64,000 nucleotides of DNA from JACMNW01 sp963708425 (lineage in GTDB: Bacteria > Pseudomonadota > Alphaproteobacteria > Rhodobacterales > Rhodobacteraceae), in contig OY970206.1 of assembly GCA_963708425.1 (NCBI GenBank), positions 186,001 through 250,000 on the forward strand. Reading direction: 5' to 3'. The notes below the pieces were generated by a model. It saw nothing but the letters and a program-made list of their open reading frames with translations. It had not been told where the DNA came from and ran no database searches. A program made the position numbers and the translations under genes. Shown in pieces: positions 34,060-42,835 of the stretch (position 1 is its first letter; every line of letters starts with the position of its first letter).

Positions 34060-34518
34060 ATGACGCGCACGCAACTGATCATCCTTGCGACCCTTGGGTC
34101 GGCGGCGCTGTTAGGCGGTGCATTTGTATTTCAGTATTTTGGCTACGCGCCCTGCAAGCTGTGTCTTTGGCAGCGCTGGCCACATGCTGCCGCGATTTTA
34201 GTCGGGGTGGTGGCATTGCTTATCAGCGGACGGTTGTTGCCGGTGCTTGGCGGGCTCGCGGCTTTGACGACGGCGGGGCTTGGGCTTTATCATACGGGCG
34301 TTGAACGGCAGTGGTGGCAGGGGCCAACGACTTGCACGTCAGGTTCGATCGAAGGGGTCGATCCCGAGGCGCTGCTGGATCAGATTCTTGCGGCCCCGGT
34401 GGTGCGCTGTGACGAAGTTGCTTGGCAGTTGATGGGGCTTTCAATGGCGTCATGGAATGCGTTGGCGTCATTGGTTTTGGTGTTCATCTGGATCGCTGCT
34501 GCACGGCGAGCGGTCTGA
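34060..34518 (+). CDS. dsbB: disulfide bond formation protein DsbB
   Basis: This 152-residue inner-membrane protein has four helices and the four conserved cysteines: Cys32 and Cys35 in PCKLCLWQRWPH, and Cys92 and Cys117 in the second periplasmic loop. DsbB reoxidises DsbA and passes electrons to quinone. No dsbA lies in the window. The ATG at 34060 starts 8 bp after the YqaA stop. An in-frame TTG at 34048 overlapping that stop is less likely. Confidence 0.9.
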   Translation: MTRTQLIILATLGSAALLGGAFVFQYFGYAPCKLCLWQRWPHAAAILVGVVALLISGRLLPVLGGLAALTTAGLGLYHTGVERQWWQGPTTCTSGSIEGVDPEALLDQILAAPVVRCDEVAWQLMGLSMASWNALASLVLVFIWIAAARRAV

Positions 34519-34570
34519 AGTGCCTGTTCCCTGCCAACCGACCACTCCTTAGTCCAGTTTAGTCCAATCC

Positions 34571-35728
34571 TTAGCCCAGCAAACGCTTGTGTTCCTGCAG
34601 CGCAAAGCGGTCCGTCATGCCTGACACATAATCAGCTACAATACGCGCCAGTGCAGTTTCATCCTTAGCAGCATCCACGTCTGCCCGCCATTCTTGCGGC
34701 AAGTGGTCGGGCGATGCCATGAACAGCGGGAACAGCCCGTTGATCACTTCGGTCACCCGAGCGCGTTCCACCATCACGGATGGAGCACGGTACATGCGGG
34801 TAAACAGAAAACTGCGGATCGCCTTCAGTTCTTGATACAAGGGCTTGGAAAAGCGGATCACCGTGCCTTCCATTGCGCGGATTTCGTCGACGGATTTCGG
34901 TTGTGCTGCATCGAGGCGGTTTTTGGCGACGGCAATCACATCTTCCACCATGCGGCCAAAAACCCGGCGAAGGGCCTCGTGCCGACGGCGCATCTTATCG
35001 AGGCCGGGATAGGTTGAATCGACCTCGGCAAATGCTGGCCCTGTGACTGGCAACTCCATCAGGTCGGCCTCGGTGAATAGCCCGGATCGAAGGCCATCAT
35101 GCAGGTCGTGGTGCGAATAAGCGACATCATCAGCAATGGCAGCAACCTGCGCCTCGGCGCTGGCGAAAGTGTGCAAGTCGAGCTCCCATTCGGCATTGGC
35201 TTCGACTAGTGCATAAGGCAGTGGGTCATCGTTGCGCGCGAACGGGCCAATCAGCGGGCCGTTGTGTTTGGCAATGCCTTCCAGCGTTTCCCAGGTTAGG
35301 TTAAGGCCGTCAAAATCGGCATAGTGACGCTCCAGCCTAGTGACGATCCGGATGGCTTGGGCGTTGTGATCAAAACCGCCGTAGGGCTGCATCAGCGCGC
35401 CAAGGGCATCTTCACCGGTGTGGCCAAAGGGCGTGTGACCCAAATCATGCGCCAGCGCTATGGCCTCGGCCAGATCGGTGTTCAGGCCCAGTACGCCAGC
35501 AATGGTGCGCGCCACTTGTGCCACTTCGATGGAATGGGTCAGGCGGGTGCGGTAATAATCGCCTTCATGTTCGACAAAAACCTGCGTCTTATGCTTGAGC
35601 CGCCGAAACGCGGATGAATGGATGATGCGGTCCCGATCACGTTGAAACGGGGATCGAAAGGACGACATCCGTTCGGTGTGAAGCCGACCGCGCGAGGCGT
35701 CTGGCTGGCAGGCATAAGGAGCCAACAT
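34571..35728 (-). CDS. dgt: deoxyguanosinetriphosphate triphosphohydrolase-like protein
   Basis: This 385-residue HD-domain enzyme has RRLKHKTQVFV, TRLTHSIEVAQVA, the catalytic HD pair in AHDLGHTPFGHTGE and a further Asp in AAIADDVAYSHHDLHDG. It hydrolyses dNTPs to nucleoside and triphosphate and helps control dNTP pools. The length and the N-terminal motif RSPFQRDRDRIIHSSAFRRL fit the 'dGTPase-like' subfamily. The start MLAPYACQPDASRGR agrees with related proteins. It is divergent from the IscA/ErpA-type gene, with about 75 bp between starts. Confidence 0.92.
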   Translation of the reverse strand: MLAPYACQPDASRGRLHTERMSSFRSPFQRDRDRIIHSSAFRRLKHKTQVFVEHEGDYYRTRLTHSIEVAQVARTIAGVLGLNTDLAEAIALAHDLGHTPFGHTGEDALGALMQPYGGFDHNAQAIRIVTRLERHYADFDGLNLTWETLEGIAKHNGPLIGPFARNDDPLPYALVEANAEWELDLHTFASAEAQVAAIADDVAYSHHDLHDGLRSGLFTEADLMELPVTGPAFAEVDSTYPGLDKMRRRHEALRRVFGRMVEDVIAVAKNRLDAAQPKSVDEIRAMEGTVIRFSKPLYQELKAIRSFLFTRMYRAPSVMVERARVTEVINGLFPLFMASPDHLPQEWRADVDAAKDETALARIVADYVSGMTDRFALQEHKRLLG

Positions 35729-35803
35729 GATTGTGCCTGTTCTTGTCTGAAGGTTTCAGTCATCCTATATGGAGATGATGGAACAAATGATATGGGTTTT
35801 CGC

Positions 35804-36139
35804 ATGATGACGCTTACCCTACCCCCGCGCGTAACAGATCGCGCTTTCGCCCGACTGGCGGAAATTGCCCAAGCCACCGGGGACACCCGTCCATTGCGCG
35901 TGGCTGTCGAAGGTGGCGGTTGTTCCGGCTTTCAGTATGATATCCGGCTGGATGATGCGTCAGGCGATGATCTGGTGCTTGAACACGGCGAGCAGCGCGT
36001 CTTGGTGGACGCGGTATCGTTGCCGTTCCTTGCCAATGCGGTGATTGACTATTCGGAAGAGCTGATCGGGGCGCGATTTGTGATTGAAAACCCGAATGCG
36101 TCCAGCTCCTGCGGCTGCGGCACGTCGTTTTCGATCTAG
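35804..36139 (+). CDS. erpA: iron-sulfur cluster assembly/insertion protein, IscA/ErpA type
   Basis: This protein of about 111 residues has the A-type carrier cysteines: Cys40 in VEGGGCSGFQY and the pair Cys103/Cys105 in SSSCGCGTSFSI. A-type carriers bind Fe-S clusters and hand them to targets such as dehydrogenases. The paralogue name (ErpA, IscA or SufA) is uncertain. Isc or Suf genes are not adjacent. The start is chosen at 35804 (MMTLTLPPRV), where the family begins. An ATG at 35792 gives four extra residues. The readable 62 residues upstream overlap dgt on the other strand and look non-coding. Confidence 0.88.
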   Translation: MMTLTLPPRVTDRAFARLAEIAQATGDTRPLRVAVEGGGCSGFQYDIRLDDASGDDLVLEHGEQRVLVDAVSLPFLANAVIDYSEELIGARFVIENPNASSSCGCGTSFSI

Positions 36140-36239
36140 GCGTTTGCCGTTCACGCGCATTAATTTAGCATTCAGGCTGGCCAAGAGCCGATGTTAGCCT
36201 ACGTTCCGCCTGTCGGCATGGCGCGGAGGCTGCAGAACT

Positions 36240-36959
36240 ATGCAATCAGTACTGATCCTTGGCTCGGCCCCGTCCGTTATGCAGGCGCATTTTTGGCCGC
36301 GTGACGGCTTTGACTATATCCTTGCCATCAACAACGCATGGAGGGTGCGGCCGGATTGGGACGCGATGATCCACCCGTGGGATTTTCCTGTTGACCGCCG
36401 CCCCCTGCCCGCGCCGCACCAGCGGATGATCACGCAAGACGAATTCGTGCCTGCCCAGAATGCGATGGGTGGATTTGTTTACGCGGGCGGCACGATGGCC
36501 TTTACGGCGGGCTACTTTGCCCTGCACACGCACCGACCACGGGTGATTGCGATGTTGGGCTGTGACATGCATTATCCCAAGCTTGGGCCGACGCATTTCT
36601 ACGGCACCGGCACTGCAGACCCATTGCGCAACGACATCTCGTTACAGTCTCTGGAGGCAAAATCGGCCCGGCTGATGGTATTGGCCGCGATGCAGGGCTG
36701 TGCAATGGTGAACCTATCGACCGGGCCATCGCGATTGATGTTTCCGCGCATCGCACGCACGGCGATGGACCGCGTCACGCCGCAAGTCTATTGCTGCGAT
36801 CTGGCGGCAGAGGCTTTGGCGCGCGAAGCAGAGCTTGGCTACTACGTCCTGTCGGGGCGATATTGGGACCATCTGGATCAGTTCGACCCCGCCGAATTGG
36901 CGACGCTGGACGCGCTTTGGTGTGCCGCCGCGACTCTGCCGTTGCGGCAAAGCGCCTGA
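36240..36959 (+). CDS. hypothetical protein, resembles DUF115-like domain
   Basis: This 239-residue soluble protein begins SVLILGSAPSVM and continues DYILAINNAWRVRPDWDAMIHPWDFP. A glycine-rich 'GSAPS' followed by a 'naiNna' strand recalls DUF115/Maf-like and sialyltransferase-like proteins, in which this loop holds a nucleotide sugar. VIAMLGCDMHYPKLGPTHFYGTG and the C-terminal region have no match I know. Its function is unknown. It stands about 100 bp after the IscA/ErpA gene with no strong Shine-Dalgarno. Confidence 0.6.
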   Translation: MQSVLILGSAPSVMQAHFWPRDGFDYILAINNAWRVRPDWDAMIHPWDFPVDRRPLPAPHQRMITQDEFVPAQNAMGGFVYAGGTMAFTAGYFALHTHRPRVIAMLGCDMHYPKLGPTHFYGTGTADPLRNDISLQSLEAKSARLMVLAAMQGCAMVNLSTGPSRLMFPRIARTAMDRVTPQVYCCDLAAEALAREAELGYYVLSGRYWDHLDQFDPAELATLDALWCAAATLPLRQSA

Positions 36960-37025
36960 GCCGCGTCAGTTCTTGTGTGCATAGCGGCGGCATCTTAGAA
37001 CGGGGTGAACCCCGGAGGCCACACT

Positions 37026-37805
37026 ATGAAACTTGCGACTTTCAACATCAACGGGATCAAAGCGCGGATTGACGCCCTTCCCGCTTGGCTGGCCGCGGCG
37101 AACCCCGACGCGGTCTGCCTGCAGGAGATCAAGTCGGTAGATGAAAGCTTTCCGCGCGAGATGTTTGAAGACATGGGATACCGCGTTGAAACGCATGGGC
37201 AAAAGGGGTTCAACGGCGTTGCGATCCTATCTAAACTGCCGCTGGAAGATGTGACGCGCGGCCTGCCCGGCGATGAAAGTGACGAACAGGCACGATGGAT
37301 TGAGGCGACGGTTATCGGCATTCGCGCTGTGCGGTTGTGCGGGCTTTACCTTCCGAATGGAAATCCGGCACCAGGGCCGAAGTATGACTACAAACTGGCT
37401 TGGATGGTCCGCATGGAAGCGCGGGCGCGTGATCTTTTGGCACTTGAAGAACCGTTCGTGATGGCGGGAGACTACAATGTCATCCCTCAGGCCGAAGACG
37501 CAGCGAAACCGGAAGCTTGGGCCGAGGATGCGTTGTTCCTGCCAGAAACGCGCGCCGCCTATCGCCGCATCCTAAACCTCGGCTTTACCGAGGCGTTTCG
37601 GACGCGGCACCCGGAACCCGGCCACTACAGCTTTTGGGATTATCAAGCTGGTGCGTGGGAGCGGAACAACGGCATCAGAATTGACCATCTGCTGCTGTCG
37701 CCCCAAGCCGCTGATCTGCTGCGCGATGTGAAGATCGACAAAGATGTTCGGGCAGGCGAAAAGCCATCAGACCACGTGCCAGTGTGGATTGAATTGGACG
37801 CCTGA
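37026..37805 (+). CDS. xthA: exodeoxyribonuclease III (AP endonuclease)
   Basis: This 259-residue enzyme has the ExoIII active-site series: ATFNINGIKAR, LQEIKSVDE (metal-binding Glu), HGQKGFNGVAIL, GDYNVIPQAED and SDHVPVW with the catalytic Asp-His pair. It cuts DNA at abasic sites and trims 3' ends in base-excision repair. The start at 37026 gives the family N-terminus MKLATFNINGI. The seven-residue upstream extension from the GTG at 37005 is not needed. A conventional Shine-Dalgarno (CGGAGG) precedes it. Confidence 0.94.
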   Translation: MKLATFNINGIKARIDALPAWLAAANPDAVCLQEIKSVDESFPREMFEDMGYRVETHGQKGFNGVAILSKLPLEDVTRGLPGDESDEQARWIEATVIGIRAVRLCGLYLPNGNPAPGPKYDYKLAWMVRMEARARDLLALEEPFVMAGDYNVIPQAEDAAKPEAWAEDALFLPETRAAYRRILNLGFTEAFRTRHPEPGHYSFWDYQAGAWERNNGIRIDHLLLSPQAADLLRDVKIDKDVRAGEKPSDHVPVWIELDA

Positions 37806-37830
37806 ATCAGGATTGAGTGGCGACTTCCAG

Positions 37831-39012
37831 TCAGGCCGTAACGTCATGCCCGTAGATCCAATCAAATCGCCCTAGCGCGAAGTTGGGGGCAACTTGGCCG
37901 CCGATCCAAAGGCCAAAATGCGCAATACGTCTTGCCGCGCCTGACAGGTGGTAGGCCTGGGCATTGCTGTTTGCCGCCGAGACGATCGCCGTTGTGCGAG
38001 GCTGCCGTGCGGCCTGATATGCCGCAAGGGAGTCCGTCAAACTATCGTGATCAGCAAGACATCGGACCAAGAACCAAGCATCCTCCAAAGCCATATTGGC
38101 CCCTTGCGCCAAAAACGGCAGTGTGGGGTGGGCGGCGTCGCCCAGAATTGCCACCCCACCTTCGGACGTTGTTTTGTGCCAGATCGGGGCGACTGGATGC
38201 CGGAACAACCCCCACAGATTTGGCGTTTCAACTTGGTCGAGCCAGGCGCGTACTTTTGGTGAAAAGCTAGCGAACGCGCGTTGCAGATTGGTGGGATCAT
38301 CCTGCAGTGACCAGCTTTCAGCGGTCCAGCCGCTGCGCTTTTCCACCGCGACGATGTTGCGCAGTTGCCCGCCGCGCAGAGGATAACTGACAAGATGGCG
38401 ACCGGGGCCCATGTGAACCTCGACCATTTCAGTTGTCGGGGATGAGTTGGCGATGGTTGCTCGCCAGGCAACCTGATGAGTGAAGAAGGGGGCTTCACGA
38501 CCATTGAGAGCGGCGCGAACGCTGGAATGCAGTCCGTCTGCACCAAGCAGCAAAGTTACCATTTCGGACGTGCCATTTGCCAAGCGTAGCACCGGCAATG
38601 GACCTGAGACATTGACGCGATCAATGTGTTGGCCAAGGCGTATTTTCACACCAGCAGACAGTGCCCCGTCGCGCAGCAGGTTGATCAGATCGGCACGGTG
38701 AATCAGGTGAAATCCACGCCCAGCACGGTCGCGCGCCAAGTCCATTGTCAGGATAGGCCGATCGGTGATTCCGTCCCGTAAAGAGACCCCTCGTGCGGGT
38801 AGACTGGCTACTGTCAGCGCCGCGCCCAGACCTAAGGCAGTTAGCACGGCAGCGCCGTTCGGGCTGATTTGCAGGCCGGCACCAATATCGGATATCGTGG
38901 TCGCTTGCTCCAACAGATGTACGCACGCCCCGCGCAAAGCCAGCGCGCGAGCAAGAGCAAGGCCTGCAATACCAGCGCCGACGATTGTGATGGGCTGCCC
39001 GTCTTGGATCAT
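37831..39012 (-). CDS. FAD-dependent monooxygenase (salicylate hydroxylase-like)
   Basis: This 393-residue group A flavoprotein monooxygenase has GAGIAGLALARALALRG (FAD dinucleotide fold), a DG motif at LLLGADGLHSSVR and the second FAD-binding motif ILGDAAHPTLPFLAQGANMALEDA, read in two parts. Its relatives are salicylate hydroxylase, 3-hydroxybenzoate 6-hydroxylase and UbiH-type enzymes. The substrate cannot be told from sequence. No aromatic pathway gene is adjacent. Its start at 39012 lies just after the dksA terminator. Confidence 0.87.
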   Translation of the reverse strand: MIQDGQPITIVGAGIAGLALARALALRGACVHLLEQATTISDIGAGLQISPNGAAVLTALGLGAALTVASLPARGVSLRDGITDRPILTMDLARDRAGRGFHLIHRADLINLLRDGALSAGVKIRLGQHIDRVNVSGPLPVLRLANGTSEMVTLLLGADGLHSSVRAALNGREAPFFTHQVAWRATIANSSPTTEMVEVHMGPGRHLVSYPLRGGQLRNIVAVEKRSGWTAESWSLQDDPTNLQRAFASFSPKVRAWLDQVETPNLWGLFRHPVAPIWHKTTSEGGVAILGDAAHPTLPFLAQGANMALEDAWFLVRCLADHDSLTDSLAAYQAARQPRTTAIVSAANSNAQAYHLSGAARRIAHFGLWIGGQVAPNFALGRFDWIYGHDVTA

Positions 39013-39033
39013 GAAACCCCTTCAATCACGAAG

Positions 39034-39061
39034 AAAAACGCCGGGGCGTGCTGCCCCGGCG
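39034..39061 (-). terminator. intrinsic terminator downstream of dksA
   Basis: Read on the minus strand, a 9-bp GC stem with 5-nt loop (GCCGGGGC-AGCAC-GCCCCGGC) is followed by GTTTTTCTT. It sits between the dksA stop (39105) and the monooxygenase start (39012), both on the minus strand. Confidence 0.85.
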
Positions 39062-39104
39062 CGATGATGGTGTTCGGGTCAACTGGCTGCAAGGGCCAAT
39101 CGGA

Positions 39105-39527
39105 TCATTCGTCGCGGTGCACGCGCTCGCGGCGTTCGTGCTTTTCTTGTGCTTCCAGCGTCATCACCGCGATCGGACGGGCATCCAGTCGCTTTAGCGA
39201 AATCGGTTCGCCCGAGACTTCGCAGTACCCAAATTCTCCGTTGTCGATGCGGCGGAGAGCAGCGTCGATTTTGGACACCAGCTTGCGTTGGCGATCACGG
39301 GTCCGAAGTTCCAAGGCGCGATCGGTTTCCTCAGACGCGCGATCAGCGATATCTGGCACGTTGCGCCCAGAATCTTGTAGACCTTCAATCGTCTCGGCGC
39401 TTTGGCTCATCAATTCTTGCTTCCAGACAATCAGCTTGCGGCGGAAATATTCCAGCTGCCGATCGTTCATAAAAGGTTCATTCTCGGCAGGACGGTAATC
39501 GTCGGGAAGAAACACTTCTGCCTTCAT
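39105..39527 (-). CDS. dksA: RNA polymerase-binding regulator DksA (single-cysteine type)
   Basis: This 140-residue protein has the DksA coiled-coil with the acidic tip (PDIADRASEETDRALELRTRD). The C-terminal region reads FGYCEVSGEPISLKRLDARP. Only one of the four zinc-finger cysteines is present. Such forms, like Pseudomonas DksA2, work without zinc and are the usual type in alphaproteobacteria. DksA binds the secondary channel of RNA polymerase and acts with ppGpp. The start at 39527 (MKAEVFLPDDYRP) follows GGAGAG. A terminator follows the gene. Confidence 0.93.
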   Translation of the reverse strand: MKAEVFLPDDYRPAENEPFMNDRQLEYFRRKLIVWKQELMSQSAETIEGLQDSGRNVPDIADRASEETDRALELRTRDRQRKLVSKIDAALRRIDNGEFGYCEVSGEPISLKRLDARPIAVMTLEAQEKHERRERVHRDE

Positions 39528-39697
39528 CACTACACTCTCCAAGTGGCCGGATTGCTCCGACAGGTGGCCGTCTGTCATTGCGAACTCCTGTTCTCGCGTC
39601 ATGTAGCCGAAGCTTGTTCGATTGTCACTAGCGGTTGCTCGAAAATCAGGCGGCAGTTAGGCTTAGCGTAACGTCCCCCCCACAGAGGCTTGGCCAA

Positions 39698-40540
39698 ATG
39701 ATGAAATTTGCCTCGACGGCAGCCTATGTGGCGACTGACGATTTGATCATGGCGGTTAATGCCGCAGTCACGCTTGAGCGGCCGTTGCTGGTGAAGGGAG
39801 AGCCTGGCACCGGCAAGACGGAACTAGCGCGGCAGGTTGCAGCCGCGCTGAACATACCGATCATCGAATGGCATGTAAAATCGACTACCAAGGCCCAGCA
39901 GGGGCTTTACGACTACGATGCCGTCAGTCGGTTACGAGATAGCCAGCTTGGTGATGCGCGAGTGAATGACGTGGCCAATTACATCCGCAAGGGCAAGCTC
40001 TGGCAGGCGTTCGAGGCCGATGCCCGCGTCGTTTTGCTGATCGACGAGATCGACAAGGCCGATATCGAGTTTCCCAATGATCTGCTGCAAGAGCTGGATC
40101 GGATGGAGTTTCATGTTTACGAAACCGGGCAGACCATTGCGGCGCGGCATAGGCCGGTGGTGATCATCACGTCGAACAACGAAAAGGAACTGCCAGATGC
40201 GTTTTTGCGGCGGTGTTTCTTTCATTTCATCAAATTTCCTGATGTCGAAACCTTGCGACGGATCGTTGACGTGCATTTTCCCGGCATAAAGGACGATCTG
40301 CTGTCGACCGCGCTTTCACAGTTCTTTGAACTGCGTGAAACGCCAGGGCTGAAGAAAAAGCCGTCGACTTCGGAAGTACTGGATTGGCTGAAGTTGCTGC
40401 TGGCCGATGATCTGACCGCCGACGACCTGCGCAAAGACGGCGTGAAGGCATTGCCACGCTTGCACGGCGCACTGTTGAAGAATGAACAGGATGTGCATTT
40501 GTTTGAGCGGCTGGCCTTCATGGCACGTGGGCAACGGTAG
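39698..40540 (+). CDS. MoxR-family AAA+ ATPase
   Basis: This 280-residue ATPase has Walker A LVKGEPGTGKTELARQ at about 37-50, Walker B VVLLIDEIDKADIEFPNDLL, sensor 1 VIITSNNEKELPDAFLRR and sensor 2 region. MoxR ATPases act as chaperones, usually with VWA-domain partners such as CoxE. The CoxE-type VWA gene lies 2.3 kb downstream (42836) in the same direction. The start follows AGAGG, and a neighbouring ATG at 39701 is nearly equivalent. It is separated from dksA by a divergent region. Confidence 0.9.
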   Translation: MMKFASTAAYVATDDLIMAVNAAVTLERPLLVKGEPGTGKTELARQVAAALNIPIIEWHVKSTTKAQQGLYDYDAVSRLRDSQLGDARVNDVANYIRKGKLWQAFEADARVVLLIDEIDKADIEFPNDLLQELDRMEFHVYETGQTIAARHRPVVIITSNNEKELPDAFLRRCFFHFIKFPDVETLRRIVDVHFPGIKDDLLSTALSQFFELRETPGLKKKPSTSEVLDWLKLLLADDLTADDLRKDGVKALPRLHGALLKNEQDVHLFERLAFMARGQR

Positions 40541-40789
40541 TTGAGAATGCTCCGGACGATTCGCCCAATTCCTATGGTTGCCAATCACGCGCAGGGCGGA
40601 AACCAATTCTAGAATGACACGATACGTGATCGCTGCGCGAAGATGTCGCGTCGTTCGTAACACCAGACGCCATGGGTAGATCTTGGTGGCATGAGACATT
40701 TCCAAAACATTGACAGAAAGAAACCGCGTTCCCGACACTGCGGTCTGGTCAACTTAACGTGACTGATCGCTGCATCCCGAAAGGTATCT

Positions 40790-41245
40790 ATGGCGTTGGA
40801 AACCCATCTGCTGGTTCGACCTATATCCGCGCAGGACGAAGCGCTGTGGCGAGATCTTTGGCGGGCGTATCTGGCGTTTTATGAAACCCAACTGCCAGAA
40901 GGTACGTACCATGAAACGTTTCGCAGGATTGTGGCGGGCGAAGCTGGGATGGCCGGGCTGATTGCGGTGTCGGGCGGTCAACCATTGGGATTGGTGCACT
41001 ACCTCTATCACATGAATTTTTGGAAAGCGGGCAAGACCTGCTATCTGCAAGACCTGTTCACAACGCCGCTGGCGCGGGGCAAAGGTGTGGCTCGCGCATT
41101 GATGGAGGCAGTGGTTGCGGCGGCCACCAAGGTAGGCGTGCCCGACGTCTATTGGCTGACTGCCGAGACGAATTATACGGGTCGTAAGCTTTATGACCGT
41201 ATTGGCGCGAAAACGCCGTTCATCGTTTACGAGCGGGTCGCGTAG
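40790..41245 (+). CDS. GNAT family N-acetyltransferase
   Basis: This 151-residue protein has the GNAT core: LVRPISAQDEALWRDLWRAYL at the N-terminus and the acetyl-CoA loop LFTTPLARGKGVARALMEAVV. A C-terminal YWLTAETNYTGRKLYDRIGAK is close to the RimI/diamine-type GNAT pattern. The substrate is unknown. AAAGGT precedes the start. The DUF2927 gene begins directly after its stop codon with no gap, so translation of the two is probably coupled. Confidence 0.86.
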   Translation: MALETHLLVRPISAQDEALWRDLWRAYLAFYETQLPEGTYHETFRRIVAGEAGMAGLIAVSGGQPLGLVHYLYHMNFWKAGKTCYLQDLFTTPLARGKGVARALMEAVVAAATKVGVPDVYWLTAETNYTGRKLYDRIGAKTPFIVYERVA

Positions 41246-42616
41246 ATGCGCATTTTTCGCCCTTTTCTGCTGTTGCTGCTTGTTGCCTGCGCGCCGACGG
41301 AGCCTGCAGAGGTCACTAAGGCCGACCCACTGGATGCGACCCGGCTTTTGCCATTGCCGCCGATGAAATCCTTTTCAACTATGGCTGGGTCGGCCCCGAC
41401 CCGCAGCAACGCAGAGATCGCGAGCGATTTCATGGATCTTGAGTCCAATCTTGAAAGTGGGCGCAACCTGCCGGTGCTGACCCGGTTCGAAGGGCCGATC
41501 GGCGTCGCGATGCGAGGTGATGTGCCACCCACTGCAGCTGCCGATCTTGGCCGCTTGATGGCGCGTTTGCGTAGCGAGGCCGGGATAAATATCGGTCCGG
41601 CAATGGGCGCAAACGCCGCAATCAGCATTGAGTTCCTGCCACGCAAACGAATGCAGGCGTTGGTGCCAGCTGCAGCGTGTTTCGTAGCCCCGCGTGTTTC
41701 CAGTTGGGCCGAATACCGAAAAAGCCGCAGCAGCAGTGCCTTGGATTGGACCACGCTAACCCTGCGTGACCAGCTTGCTATTTTCGTACCGTCAGACACC
41801 AGCCCGCAGGAGGTGCGGGATTGCCTGCATGAAGAACTGGCGCAGGCGCTTGGGCCATTGAACGATCTTTACCGGCTGCCAGATTCCGTCTTTAACGACG
41901 ACAACTTTCATACCGTGCTAACCGGGTTCGACATGCTGATCCTGCGGATGCATTACAGCCCCGATCTGCGGAACGGGATGGCACTGGCAGACGTTGCGGC
42001 GCGGCTGCCGGGGCTGCTTGCAAAGATGAACCCACGCGGTGAATTCGACGGGCGCGGATCAACAGGCGTCGGGCCGCGAGATTGGGTGCAATCAATCGAA
42101 ACGGCACTTGGGCCAAGAACCGCAGACGCCGCCCGCATCAAAGCCGCCGAACGGGCCTTAAGCATTGCCCGAGCCGAAGGTTGGACTGACAACCGTCTAG
42201 CTTTCAGCTATTTCGCGGTCGGTCGGCTAAGTCTTGGCAAAGACGTGTTCCACGCCATTGCCTCTTTCGCCGAAGCCTCGCGAGTGTATCAGTCTTTGCC
42301 AGATGGCCCAGTGCATTCCGCGCATGTCGACATGCAGATGGCGGCATTCGCGCTATCGTCAGGACAGCCAGAGGTTACGATCAAGCTGGCCGATCGCGCC
42401 ATTCCGGTGGTGACTCGCGCCCAAAACGCAGCCCTGCTGGCAACGCTCATGCTGCTGAAGGCGCAGGCGCTGGATCAGCTGGGCCGCGCGGATGAGGCGC
42501 AGGCGGTGCGGCTCGACAGTCTGGGCTGGGCGCGATATGGCTTTGGATCGGAACAGGAAGTGCGTGCGCGTATCGCTGATATCGCTGCACTTTCTGCAAG
42601 AAAGATTGGTGGCTGA
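41246..42616 (+). CDS. DUF2927 lipoprotein
   Basis: This 456-residue protein starts MRIFRPFLLLLLVACAPTEP with a lipobox LVAC, so it should be a lipidated periplasmic or outer-membrane protein. The DUF2927 core lies in about residues 60-290, including TRFEGPIGVAMRG and a DCLHEELAQALGPLNDLYRLPDSVFNDDNF segment, read in part, that looks like a metalloprotease helix (HEELAQ). The C-terminal third, with paired helices such as LAFSYFAVGRLSLGKDVFHA and VDMQMAAFALSSGQPEVTIK, looks TPR-like. No function is established. It starts at the base after the GNAT stop. Confidence 0.85.
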   Translation: MRIFRPFLLLLLVACAPTEPAEVTKADPLDATRLLPLPPMKSFSTMAGSAPTRSNAEIASDFMDLESNLESGRNLPVLTRFEGPIGVAMRGDVPPTAAADLGRLMARLRSEAGINIGPAMGANAAISIEFLPRKRMQALVPAAACFVAPRVSSWAEYRKSRSSSALDWTTLTLRDQLAIFVPSDTSPQEVRDCLHEELAQALGPLNDLYRLPDSVFNDDNFHTVLTGFDMLILRMHYSPDLRNGMALADVAARLPGLLAKMNPRGEFDGRGSTGVGPRDWVQSIETALGPRTADAARIKAAERALSIARAEGWTDNRLAFSYFAVGRLSLGKDVFHAIASFAEASRVYQSLPDGPVHSAHVDMQMAAFALSSGQPEVTIKLADRAIPVVTRAQNAALLATLMLLKAQALDQLGRADEAQAVRLDSLGWARYGFGSEQEVRARIADIAALSARKIGG

Positions 42617-42665
42617 CGCGCGCGATCTGCTGCCCGCGCCCGCGGAATTTAAGGATAACGGGCCT

Positions 42666-42830
42666 ATGATTATTTTGGCGGGTTTGGTTCTTGGGGTTCT
42701 GATCGGAACCGTTACCGCCAAACGGCGCGGCGGCAAAGCACTGGATATCATGCAATATGGTGCCGGCTACGGCATCGCATTTTGCCTGGTTGGGGTGCTT
42801 TTGACCATCGTGCTTGAACGCAGCCTCTGA
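42666..42830 (+). CDS. 54-residue membrane protein
   Basis: This small protein has two hydrophobic segments (MIILAGLVLGVLIGTVTA, then AGYGIAFCLVGVLLTIVLE) around a short basic loop AKRRGGKALDIMQYG. It begins at an ATG with AAGGAT upstream, 49 bp after the DUF2927 gene, and ends 5 bp before the VWA gene. I recognise no family. The arrangement in the operon and the Shine-Dalgarno make it a likely real gene. A longer in-frame reading upstream overlaps DUF2927 and is unlikely. Confidence 0.65.
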   Translation: MIILAGLVLGVLIGTVTAKRRGGKALDIMQYGAGYGIAFCLVGVLLTIVLERSL

Positions 42831-42835
42831 CGTCA

